Shown here one piece after another: positions 16,246-24,484 of a stretch of 64,000 nucleotides of DNA. Positions within the stretch are counted from its first letter, which is position 1. Each line of letters begins with the position of its first letter. The notes below the pieces were generated by a model. It made no database searches and was not told where the DNA came from. It was given only the letters and a program-made list of their open reading frames with translations. The stretch is from an uncultured Eubacteriales bacterium (GTDB lineage: Bacteria; Bacillota; Clostridia; Christensenellales; Borkfalkiaceae). A program made the translations under genes and the position numbers. The DNA lies in contig CAJLKN010000008.1 in the NCBI GenBank assembly GCA_905207235.1, positions 1-64,000 of the forward strand, read 5' to 3'.

Positions 16246-18015
16246 TTACTCGACGGTAACGCTCTTTGCCAGATTGCGCGGCTTGTCGGGGTCCCTGCCT
16301 GCGAGCACGGCGGCGCGGTAAGCTACAAGCTGAAGGGCTTCCGCCGAAACGAAGTGCGCAAGGTGCGAGGGTACGTGCGGAAGCAGCCACGCCGCGCTCA
16401 CCCTCTCGTCAAGTTCGCTATAAACTTCGGGAAGGGTTGTAACGAGCGCCACTTTGCCCCTCCTCGACAAAATCTGCTCGACGGCGGTCTTGCTCTTTTC
16501 GGCGAGGGCCTCGTCGCATATTATCACGACGGACAAAACATCCTCGTCAATGAGCGCGAGCGTGCCGTGTTTGAGTTCGCCCGCGGGATAGCCGTCGCTG
16601 AAAATATACGAAACTTCTTTGAGCTTGAGCGCGGCTTCCGTGGCGACGTCGGCGTCCCCTCCCCTGCCTATGAAAAATACCGCCCGCGAAGCGACGCACA
16701 GCTCTGCGATTTTTGATGAAAACTCCTTGTCGAACGCGAGTTTTTCAACCTCGTCCGCCACCTTTAAAAGCTCGCGGCTGCGCTCGGAAAAATCGGGCAG
16801 AGAAGCCATGAGGTGAAAGCAGGCGAGCTGACCGGTATAGCTCTTTGTCGCAGCGACGCAAATTTCGCTTCCCGCGCAAACGGGCAGAACTTTGTCGGCA
16901 ATTCTCGTTATGGCGGAATAGCCCGTATTTGTTACGGCTATGAGGTAAGCCCCCGCCTCCTTTAAGATTGAAGCCGCCTTTAACGTGTCCGCCGTTTCGC
17001 CGCTCTGACTGACGGCTATCACCACTGAATTGCCCGTTACCGCAGGGGGATTATACCTCGCCTCGCTGGCGATTACCGCCTCCACGAAGCAGCCGTATGC
17101 TCCGCAAAACAGCCTCTTTGCCGCCAATGTTGAATTGTATGCCGTGCCGCAGCCGACAAACACTATTTTATCCGCGCCGTGCAGGCGCAAAAAAAGTTTT
17201 TCTGCGTCCGCAGCAAAGCCGAACTTCTGGCATGTAGCCCTTATCGTGCGGGCGTTGCAGCGTATTTCCTGCAACATATAGTGCGGGCAATCGTCTTTCA
17301 GCCCGTCAGAAAAATCGCTTTCGACGGGCACGAAAGCTCGGTGCGCTTCCTTGAATTCCCCGTCGTAAATTATACACCGCGAAGGGGTAACGACGGCACA
17401 GTCGCCGTCTTCGAGCACGCAGTACCTGCCCGCGCGGTCGGCTATCGCGGGTATGTCGCTGGCGGCAAAATATTCACCCTCCCCCTCGCCTATTATGACG
17501 GGACTTCCGCGGCTGACGGCAACAAAGCCCTCGGTATCGCGGCAGAGAATGGCGAGCGCCCAACATCCTTTAAGGCGCGAACAGGTCTTGGCAAGGGCTT
17601 GCATAACGTCGCCGTCATAATAATAATCCAACAGGTGCGCCACGACCTCGCTGTCGGTCTCCGAAAGAAAGACGTGCCCGAGCGAAATTAGTTCGGCTTT
17701 GAGCGCGGCATAGTTTTCTATAATGCCGTTGTGCACGACAGAAAACTTACCGCAGCTGTGCGGATGAGCATTCAAATCGTTCGCCTCGCCGTGCGTCGCC
17801 CAGCGCGTGTGCCCTATCCCCACCCTGCCGCGCATAAAGGGGATATATTCCTTCAATTTAAGCACTCTGCCGCCGTGCTTCACCGTCTGGAACTTTCCGT
17901 CGCACAGCGTTGTTATGCCCGCGGAGTCGTATCCGCGGTATTCGAGCTTTTCAAGCCCCGAATAAAGCAGTTCGGCAGCGGGTCTTTCGCCCGCATAAGC
18001 GACTATTCCGCACAT
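16246..18015 (-). CDS. glmS: Glutamine-fructose-6-phosphate aminotransferase (isomerising)
   Basis: Makes glucosamine-6-phosphate from fructose-6-phosphate and glutamine, the first step of amino-sugar synthesis; 589 residues. The N-terminal glutaminase domain begins MCGIVAYAG with Cys2 as nucleophile and has HTRWATHGEANDLNAHPH. Two SIS sugar-isomerase domains follow (VGCGTAYNSTLAAK, SQSGETADTLKA; FFIGRGGDADVATEAALKLKE). The C-terminus ends DKPRNLAKSVTVE, as in the family. ATG 18015 follows AAGGAGG by 6 nt and overlaps the end of glmM by 13 nt, so the two are translationally coupled. The glmS ribozyme common in Firmicutes is not present, as the upstream DNA is glmM coding sequence. Confidence 0.98.
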   Translation of the reverse strand: MCGIVAYAGERPAAELLYSGLEKLEYRGYDSAGITTLCDGKFQTVKHGGRVLKLKEYIPFMRGRVGIGHTRWATHGEANDLNAHPHSCGKFSVVHNGIIENYAALKAELISLGHVFLSETDSEVVAHLLDYYYDGDVMQALAKTCSRLKGCWALAILCRDTEGFVAVSRGSPVIIGEGEGEYFAASDIPAIADRAGRYCVLEDGDCAVVTPSRCIIYDGEFKEAHRAFVPVESDFSDGLKDDCPHYMLQEIRCNARTIRATCQKFGFAADAEKLFLRLHGADKIVFVGCGTAYNSTLAAKRLFCGAYGCFVEAVIASEARYNPPAVTGNSVVIAVSQSGETADTLKAASILKEAGAYLIAVTNTGYSAITRIADKVLPVCAGSEICVAATKSYTGQLACFHLMASLPDFSERSRELLKVADEVEKLAFDKEFSSKIAELCVASRAVFFIGRGGDADVATEAALKLKEVSYIFSDGYPAGELKHGTLALIDEDVLSVVIICDEALAEKSKTAVEQILSRRGKVALVTTLPEVYSELDERVSAAWLLPHVPSHLAHFVSAEALQLVAYRAAVLAGRDPDKPRNLAKSVTVE

Positions 18016-19355
18016 AACGAGCCTCCTTCCACGGCACAGACCAGCCTGTCGCACAACTTTATGCACAGGTTTTCGTCTGCGCCCTCGACCATTATTCTGA
18101 CTACGCTTTCAGTTCCCGAAGGGCGAACGAGCACCCTTCCTTTATCACCGAGAAGCGCTTCAGCGCGCCTTTTTTCTTCCTCGACGCGCAGAGAAAATGC
18201 CGATTGTTTATCGCGGACGGCGACAGACGCGCACACCTGCGGAAAAATAATAAGTCCGTCCGTAAGCTGAGAAGCGCGCACGCCCGCATTTTTCATTGCC
18301 TGCGCCATATACAGCGCTGTAACCACTCCGTCGCCCGTATTTTCGACCTTGCCGACTATTATATGCCCCGACTGTTCGCCGCCGAGAACGGCTCCGCAGC
18401 GGCACATTTTTTCATAGACGTATCTGTCCCCGACGGCGCACCTTTCGACGCTTATTCCCAGCTCGCCGAGGGAATGTATAAGCCCCGAATTGCTCATTAC
18501 GGTTGCAACTATTTTTTCGCCCGCAAGAGCGTCGCAGTCGTTGAAATAGCGCGCAAGGACATAAAGTATGCCATCCCCGTCGATTACGCAACCCTTTTCG
18601 TCCACGCAGATGCAGCGGTCGCCGTCCCCGTCGAACGCAAAGCCTATGTCGAGCCCTCTTTCCGAAACGAGATTTCTCAGCGCTCCGATATGAGTCGAAC
18701 CCACTCCGTCGTTGACGTTAAGACCGTCGGGTCGGCAGCCGACGGAATGCACTTCTGCTCCGAGCGAGCGGAACACCCTTCGGGCTATGTTGTATGCGGC
18801 TCCGTTTGCACAGTCCAGCCCTATTTTCATATCCGTGAACGGCACGGAAACTATCGTCATGAGGTGCGCCATATAGCTGTTTCTTCCCGCCACATAATCT
18901 ACCGCCGCCCCGATATCCGCGCCCGAAGCAAAACCTATATCCGCGCCGCAGGGATTGTCGAGGTAGTCTTCGATAAGGCAGACGACGTCGTCGCCCAACT
19001 TTTCCCCTTTGCCGTTGAGCAGTTTTATTCCGTTGTCGAAGTAAGGATTGTGGCTGGCGGAAACGACTATTCCGCAGTCGAACATGCCGCACCGCGCCGC
19101 AAAGGAGACCGACGGCGTCGTGGTTACGTGCATTATATAAGCGTCCGCGCCCGAGGAGGTCAGCCCCGCCACGAGGGCGTATTCTAGCATATATGACGAA
19201 CGCCTTGTATCCTTGCCGATTACGGCGCGGCAACGCCTGCCGTTGAGGGCTGAATAATACGAGCCCAGAAATCTGCCTATGCGGAAAGCGTGTTCGGCGG
19301 TAAGTTCGCTCCCCGCGCATCCGCGGAAGCCGTCGGTACCAAAATATCTACTCGT
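18003..19355 (-). CDS. glmM: Phosphoglucosamine mutase, apparent ACG start
   Basis: Converts glucosamine-6-P to glucosamine-1-P; 450 residues from the start proposed here, the usual GlmM length. The catalytic serine is in SASHNP, the Mg2+ site is DGDGDR, the sugar loop is GGEQSGHII, and the phosphate site near the C-terminus is RPSGTESVVRIMVEG. The N-terminal family motif RYFGTDGFRG is encoded, but no ATG/GTG/TTG precedes it. Directly before it lie an in-frame TGA and then ACG AGT AGA TAT TTT. A strong GGGGAGG site stands 7 nt before the ACG. The first in-frame ATG (19190) would remove about 55 conserved residues. The start therefore appears to be ACG, or a mutated or misread ATG. It overlaps the upstream acetyltransferase gene by 8 bp. 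Confidence 0.93.
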   Translation of the reverse strand, partial: TSRYFGTDGFRGCAGSELTAEHAFRIGRFLGSYYSALNGRRCRAVIGKDTRRSSYMLEYALVAGLTSSGADAYIMHVTTTPSVSFAARCGMFDCGIVVSASHNPYFDNGIKLLNGKGEKLGDDVVCLIEDYLDNPCGADIGFASGADIGAAVDYVAGRNSYMAHLMTIVSVPFTDMKIGLDCANGAAYNIARRVFRSLGAEVHSVGCRPDGLNVNDGVGSTHIGALRNLVSERGLDIGFAFDGDGDRCICVDEKGCVIDGDGILYVLARYFNDCDALAGEKIVATVMSNSGLIHSLGELGISVERCAVGDRYVYEKMCRCGAVLGGEQSGHIIVGKVENTGDGVVTALYMAQAMKNAGVRASQLTDGLIIFPQVCASVAVRDKQSAFSLRVEEEKRRAEALLGDKGRVLVRPSGTESVVRIMVEGADENLCIKLCDRLVCAVEGGSLCAE

Positions 19356-20016
19356 TCAGATACCTCCCCGCGGCTCCGCCGCTTTTTGTTTTTAGCGCAC
19401 TGCGACCAACGGCGAGCGCAAGCGGTTCGATATCTCCGCCCAAAGTTGTGCCCGCGGCAATATATGCGCCGTCGCCGATATGCGCGGGGGCGATTATGTT
19501 GCAGTTGCAACCGATAAAGCACCTGTCCCCCACGCTCGTGCGGCTCTTTTTTCTGCCGTCATAGTTGGCAAACACCGCGCCGCAACCGATATTGACCCTT
19601 TCGCCGAGGTCGGCGTCGCCTATATATGCAAGGTGAGCCGCCTTACAGCCTGCCGCAAGGCGGGAATTTTTAATTTCGACGAAGTCGCCCACCCTGCATT
19701 TATCGCCTATCCGACTGCCTTCGCGGATATTGCAGAAAGGTCCTATCGTGCAGTCGGAGCCTATGTGCGAGCGCGCAATGCGACTTTGTTCAATGCGCGT
19801 TCTGTCGCCTATTTCCGAGCCCTCTATTACGCTGAATGCACCGACGACCGCGCCGCTGCCCACGCGCGTTCCGCCCGTCAGACGACAGGGGGAATGAAGT
19901 TCGGCACCCGCACACACGACGCAGTCCGCCTCCACTTTAACATCGCGGCCGAAGACAATCACGCCGCTTTTTTTCAGGCGGCGCAAAGACTGATACCCTA
20001 CATTTTTGTAACCCAT
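19348..20016 (-). CDS. Stand-alone GlmU-type acetyltransferase domain
   Basis: A 222-residue left-handed beta-helix acyltransferase. From about residue 25 on it matches the C-terminal half of GlmU: hexapeptide repeats, VGDFVEIKNSRL, then the acetyl-transfer site KAAHLAYIGDADLG (catalytic His, Tyr), VNIGCG, ANYDGRKK and AAGTTLGGD. The N-terminal uridylyltransferase domain of normal GlmU (~230 residues) is absent, and the region before it is not coding. It should acetylate GlcN-1-P, with the product of the next gene (GlmM) as substrate. The uridylyl step must then come from another gene. The ATG at 20016 has no clear ribosome site, so the start is uncertain. Confidence 0.85.
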   Translation of the reverse strand: MGYKNVGYQSLRRLKKSGVIVFGRDVKVEADCVVCAGAELHSPCRLTGGTRVGSGAVVGAFSVIEGSEIGDRTRIEQSRIARSHIGSDCTIGPFCNIREGSRIGDKCRVGDFVEIKNSRLAAGCKAAHLAYIGDADLGERVNIGCGAVFANYDGRKKSRTSVGDRCFIGCNCNIIAPAHIGDGAYIAAGTTLGGDIEPLALAVGRSALKTKSGGAAGRYLNE

Positions 20017-20154
20017 GTATGATATGATATGCCGTACGTGCAAATGTTTGTTACGCCGAATATGCGGCGCGGGCAAATATCTGCCAAGGCAAATATTACA
20101 GGCAAATCTTGTACATAAAATATAAGCGAGGCAAAGTTTTATTGCACAAAAAAG

Positions 20155-20190
20155 CCGCCCCGTTTCCGATTTTCCTCGGAAACGGGGCGG
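20155..20190 (-). terminator. Terminator of the FAWFT operon
   Basis: 15-bp arms (20155-20169, 20176-20190) around a 6-nt loop. On the minus strand CTTTTTTG follows. Confidence 0.9.
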
Positions 20191-20243
20191 TTTGCATTAT
20201 AGTAATTTTACAATACAAATATAACAAGCATATTTAGTTTTGC

Positions 20244-23200
20244 TTACTGCTTTTTATAAACCTCCGCAATCAGATCCTGCGAACTGAAATCTGCAACCGT
20301 GCTTACGAGTTCACCTTTATTTTCCGTCGAAAGTATTGCAACCGTCTGTCCGTTTTCACCGATAGCCGAAGCGTTCGCCGTTACGGTATAATTATCAGTC
20401 ATATCGATTGCGCCGATACGGGTATTTCTTTCCGTACTAACGACTACTCCGTTTACAGTTACGCTCGAAAGAGTACAGAATGTGTATGTGCCTGGCTGTG
20501 AGATAACGAATGAAATTTCATTCATTGCACCCGTTACAGTGTAAACATTTAGGCTATCGTCCTTCTGTACATTTGCCGAATTATAAGTACCCGCAATATA
20601 GTTACCGTCAGGTCCCTTTATAGCTATAGCCGAAGTATTGGAGTTACTTGTAGATCTGGCCTGAATTACAAGAGTACCCGTACCCTGATAGGTTACGCTG
20701 AGAGCTTCGTTCTTGATTTCAAGAACGTTGTTCGAAGGTCCTCTGTAATTTACAATCACATCATTTCCTGAAAGAATGGTTATAAATGAGTTTACTCCGG
20801 TGAAATCTGCCTGAGTAAGAGCGAGTTCTCCTGCCGCGGGATTAGAAACAACAGCCGCTAGAGCGTCGAAGCTGTAACTATTTTTTATCGTCTGCTGAAT
20901 TCCGTTAGGCGTCCACTTTGCGTAAAGGGTGGTATCCTCTGTAATTTGTGTATTTGTAAAATCAAATTCATTAATACATTCAGGTTCTTTATACCATCCG
21001 CCGAAAGTATAACCATCCGCAGTAGGCTCTGCGGGCTCAGTTATAGTTGAACCATCAGTGACATCATAAGGGTCAATAATGCCGTTTACGGTTGTACCTT
21101 CAAGATTGCCATCAAACGTAACCGTGAACGAATTATTATGTCTTGAAATGATTATGGTTAGCTTTCTTTCGCTTAGTGTAATCTGCTCGCTTCCATCATT
21201 ACTCTTGCAGGTTACCTGAATGTAGAACTCATGAGTGCCTTCTTCCACATTCACGCCAGTATCCTCGCTTATTACCTGATCGTTGTACTTAACTGTATAG
21301 CTGGTTATACTATAATTTTCATCGTCAGATAATTTAAGTGTAAAGCTGGAAGGTTTGATTGTTATATATTCTTCTGCCCCTTCAAGAATTCTCGAACCGT
21401 TGTAAGTATAGTAGCAAACAAGTTCGGTGGGTCCGACGATTATATCGTCAGGAATATCGTTACCTTCAAGCTCCTGTACTTTATGATTTTGTCCGTCAAA
21501 CGGCAATTCCTCAATGCCGTAATTATTATAGGCATTAACATAAACATTGTTGGTTTTTGCCACTTCTCCGCTCAACGCGTCGGTCTCATCGTTGAACGAT
21601 GAATATAACGTTATGCCCAAAGTATATGAGGAATTGAGGTTTTTCCTTGTATAAGATACATAAATTGCGTTTGAAAGCGCGTTTATAAACACCCATGTTT
21701 CCGTAGGATTATAAGGCGAAGTTCCCGACATTATATTGCCATCGGAAATAACATCATTTTCTTCTATAAAGTCGATATTGTCGAGCGCAAAACGCTCTGT
21801 TGCGGGCGGCTCTCCGCCCTGCCCGTCAGCTACGCCTTCGACCGAGAGATAATAGAAATTTATACCGCTCCTTGTTGACTGTATGTGATAAACGCCGGGG
21901 CTCGTTACCGTAAAATAACATGCCGCCGCTGTCCTGTCCGCAGGCAAGTCCAGTTGCATTAACGGATTATCTTTATCTACCAACGTCTCATACTTGTTTG
22001 CTCCGCTCGCAGCAAAATCTTCATAAGAGGGGTTGTTTTCGCTGCTGATTTTATAAAGACCTACCGACCTGACCTGATTGCCCGCGCTGGCGGCTATAAT
22101 AAATATTTTTGAAGGATTGGTCTCTGACGCTTCGGTTATATTTACCTTTATACCGCCCGTATTAACATTATAATTGGACGGCGCGCCAACGCTCTGATCC
22201 GCCGCGACAGATCCGTCATACGCCATGTAGTTGTTATCTTCACTGATGACGGTAAGATTGTTCTGCACATAATCGATATCCCCATAGGACATATCAGTAC
22301 CCGTAGTCGTGGTACTTTCAAAATACCATGCATAATGCAGAATATTAATATGATTGCCGTTTTTATCCACGACATCGTCATATACGGCTGCAGCCGTTGC
22401 ATCGCTCGGTCTTGAAGAGAGAGACAAAGAAATCGGTGTGCAGGTTGACGAAGAGAAAACATTGCCTTCAGACGCAGGATAATAACTAAAATTATCTACC
22501 GTCGTCGATCTTATTTGATCACTGGAGGAGCTTGTTACTACTGAAAACGAACCGAGACCGAGAGTATTACCTTGCCCGGAAACGAGCCAGGTATTAGAAG
22601 AAACAACGCTGCCGTTGTTGTTAAAAAATTTATCTACGGAATTGATATTCCCCATTATACTATCGGGAATGAAGTAGCCAGTATCGCCGTCCATATTGCC
22701 AGAACTGCCGGCGCTCATGTTGTTCTGAGCAACTGCGCCGAGTTCGCCTAAAATACTGTTGAACGATTTATATCCGCTTACCTCGACGGCGAGGTTACCT
22801 TCCCTTACGCCTATCGACGAGGCGCTGTCGGCAACGTGTCCTATCGCAAGACCGACAACCTTATTGCCGGCAGAAGAATACTTTGAGTTGTCAGTTGATA
22901 CTACGACGGTCGGATCTTCAAGTATAAAATTAGTTATATTGCTGCCCTCAGCTGTCTTTCCGAAGAAGCCTACTGCGTTTGAAAAGGTATAATCAGCCTC
23001 GGTTACCTGTGCATACGCCGAACCATAGAGAGAATTTTTAAGTTTATTTTTATCAGTCGTAACTTTGAGACCGCTTATCGTCGCGCCCTGACCGTCAAAT
23101 TCGCCGTAGAAAGGATTGCTGTCCGTTCCTATGGGAGGTATCCAGTCATTATCCGAAACAACCACATTGTTAGCAACTTTGAAGTAATATTTATTAGTGC

Positions 23201-23438
23201 CGAACCTGCCCGTGTTATTGAGCCATGCAAGATTATAAATATGCCTTTCGTTGGTTATTATAAAAGGATCTGCCTGCGTGCCGCTTCCGTCTTCGAAATA
23301 TGCCGCCGAAGCGCCTTCCATTTCAAGCTCACGATTTATCATATCGCCCGTAAACCACGCGAAAACGTACCCTGCGACAAACAGGGTAAACAGCGCAGCG
23401 ATTATTAAATTGGCGATTTTTATGAGCTTTAATTTCAT
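20244..23438 (-). CDS. Large exported protein with FAWFT signal region and InlB-type repeat
   Basis: A 1064-residue, predicted extracellular protein. It has one N-terminal hydrophobic segment (residues ~8-29) ending FAWFT at 26-30, a form common in substrates of SipW-type signal peptidases. Residues ~50-140 (PFIITNERHIYNLAWLN, FDGQGATISGL) resemble GLUG-like beta-helix surface domains. Around residues 770-840 a Listeria/Bacteroides InlB B-type repeat is visible (TFDGN to GYTFGGWYKEPEC and TLYAKWTPN). The C-terminal ~220 residues form a beta-rich domain with GTYTFCTLSSVTVNG. No sorting signal (LPxTG) or C-terminal anchor is seen. Function is unknown; a surface or matrix role is likely. It is the second gene of an operon, 6 bp after its partner. 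Confidence 0.82.
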   Translation of the reverse strand: MKLKLIKIANLIIAALFTLFVAGYVFAWFTGDMINRELEMEGASAAYFEDGSGTQADPFIITNERHIYNLAWLNNTGRFGTNKYYFKVANNVVVSDNDWIPPIGTDSNPFYGEFDGQGATISGLKVTTDKNKLKNSLYGSAYAQVTEADYTFSNAVGFFGKTAEGSNITNFILEDPTVVVSTDNSKYSSAGNKVVGLAIGHVADSASSIGVREGNLAVEVSGYKSFNSILGELGAVAQNNMSAGSSGNMDGDTGYFIPDSIMGNINSVDKFFNNNGSVVSSNTWLVSGQGNTLGLGSFSVVTSSSSDQIRSTTVDNFSYYPASEGNVFSSSTCTPISLSLSSRPSDATAAAVYDDVVDKNGNHINILHYAWYFESTTTTGTDMSYGDIDYVQNNLTVISEDNNYMAYDGSVAADQSVGAPSNYNVNTGGIKVNITEASETNPSKIFIIAASAGNQVRSVGLYKISSENNPSYEDFAASGANKYETLVDKDNPLMQLDLPADRTAAACYFTVTSPGVYHIQSTRSGINFYYLSVEGVADGQGGEPPATERFALDNIDFIEENDVISDGNIMSGTSPYNPTETWVFINALSNAIYVSYTRKNLNSSYTLGITLYSSFNDETDALSGEVAKTNNVYVNAYNNYGIEELPFDGQNHKVQELEGNDIPDDIIVGPTELVCYYTYNGSRILEGAEEYITIKPSSFTLKLSDDENYSITSYTVKYNDQVISEDTGVNVEEGTHEFYIQVTCKSNDGSEQITLSERKLTIIISRHNNSFTVTFDGNLEGTTVNGIIDPYDVTDGSTITEPAEPTADGYTFGGWYKEPECINEFDFTNTQITEDTTLYAKWTPNGIQQTIKNSYSFDALAAVVSNPAAGELALTQADFTGVNSFITILSGNDVIVNYRGPSNNVLEIKNEALSVTYQGTGTLVIQARSTSNSNTSAIAIKGPDGNYIAGTYNSANVQKDDSLNVYTVTGAMNEISFVISQPGTYTFCTLSSVTVNGVVVSTERNTRIGAIDMTDNYTVTANASAIGENGQTVAILSTENKGELVSTVADFSSQDLIAEVYKKQ

Positions 23439-23444
23439 AATGAT

Positions 23445-24185
23445 TTAACCTTCGACTTCAATCTGCGTTGCAGTAAAAGATATATCCGTGTCAAAGTCCA
23501 TTGAAGAACTAAAACTGTTATCCACAAGGGGATATAATCCGTCAGTTATAAGGGCGCTGTCGTAATCCATGAAAAGATAGAGCGAAACCGATGTGCTCCC
23601 CGCCGCAGGCGCCCAGTTATTCCTTAAAGATATCTTGTTGGTCTTTCCTTGCGGCTGACCTTCTGTTACGCTGCCGTTCCAGAAGCGCATTGCCGTCGCT
23701 CCTTCTGCAACAGTTACCGAGGTCGGAACGCCATTCTCTTCCGTTACCTGTCCTTCGACGTCGTACAGCAGAACGGCATTTGAAAGAGCGCTGTTATAAA
23801 TTCCACTTATTGCCCCCTCCGAGACGGTAACTTCAGATGAAAGACAATCGATCGTCAGCGTGCATGAAACATTATCGCCGCTCACCGTTAGGGTTACCTT
23901 TATCAATACGGCAGTCGTCCCCACCTCGTCGTCGTTAAATCTCGGCATCGTCGCCTCGGTGTCGGGAATTTTCTCTTTCACCGCATAACTGCCGTTCTTC
24001 TGCCTTTCGAGCGAATATCTTTCCACTTCCAGACCGACAAGTTCGGGACCGAGGACGGAACTGCTTATGCCCTCGCCGCGCACTTGGTTATTGTTTGTAA
24101 ACCAGGCGAAAACCGCCCAGACGCAGAACGCCAGGCTGAGAACAAGACATATTACAGATATGCACAACTGCCTCGTTATTTTCAT
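23445..24185 (-). CDS. Small exported protein with FAWFT signal region
   Basis: A 246-residue predicted exported protein. The N-terminal hydrophobic helix ends FAWFT at residues 26-30, exactly the same positions as in the 1064-residue protein downstream. The rest is beta-rich, with acidic and Ser/Thr-rich stretches; it resembles TasA/camelysin-like secreted proteins in size and layout but lacks a motif I can assign. The likely processing enzyme is a SipW-type peptidase; one is encoded at 49871-50665. ATG 24185 follows the promoter at 24253-24281 with a 5' leader of about 60 nt. It is the first gene of a two-gene operon. Confidence 0.78.
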   Translation of the reverse strand: MKITRQLCISVICLVLSLAFCVWAVFAWFTNNNQVRGEGISSSVLGPELVGLEVERYSLERQKNGSYAVKEKIPDTEATMPRFNDDEVGTTAVLIKVTLTVSGDNVSCTLTIDCLSSEVTVSEGAISGIYNSALSNAVLLYDVEGQVTEENGVPTSVTVAEGATAMRFWNGSVTEGQPQGKTNKISLRNNWAPAAGSTSVSLYLFMDYDSALITDGLYPLVDNSFSSSMDFDTDISFTATQIEVEG

Positions 24186-24252
24186 TCGCCGATCACCTTA
24201 CGCGGGCGCAACGCGCCGCGCGCACTACTACAATTATAATAATACATTTTAT

Positions 24253-24281
24253 ATTGTAAGCCCAAATGTGCGATTTGTCAA
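24253..24281 (-). promoter_or_regulatory. Promoter of FAWFT operon
   Basis: Minus strand TTGACA (24281-24276), 17-bp spacer, TACAAT (24258-24253). Confidence 0.75.
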
Positions 24282-24384
24282 CAATACCGACAAAAATATA
24301 TGCCCGCTTTTCTCCCCGCGCAACTAAAAAATTTACTCCCCGAAAGCTGCGCCGCTTTATCGCGCCGAAGGGTTAAATTTATAC

Positions 24385-24413
24385 TTGACATAGCCGCGCG
24401 CGTGTAGTACAAT
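24385..24413 (+). promoter_or_regulatory. Promoter of ilv-leu operon
   Basis: TTGACA (24385-24390), 17-bp spacer, TACAAT (24408-24413). It gives a leader of only about 65 nt before ilvB. No T-box or leader-peptide attenuator fits in this space. Confidence 0.8.
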
Positions 24414-24484
24414 ATCTAAATAATATTTATACTTAAATTTCTGCATAAACGCATAAATACTCAATAACTTTAAGGAGAGAGTGT

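Noticed and set aside
18003..18200. glmS ribozyme/riboswitch before glmS
   Set aside because: The upstream DNA is glmM coding sequence and overlaps the glmS start, leaving no room for the ribozyme.
18204..19187. 327-residue frame opposite glmM
   Set aside because: Antisense to a conserved gene; His/Ala-rich composition typical of a shadow frame.
24414..24484. T-box or attenuator before ilvB
   Set aside because: The leader is only about 65 nt, with no T-box motif (TGGNACCGCG), no Leu/Ile/Val codon run and no terminator stem.
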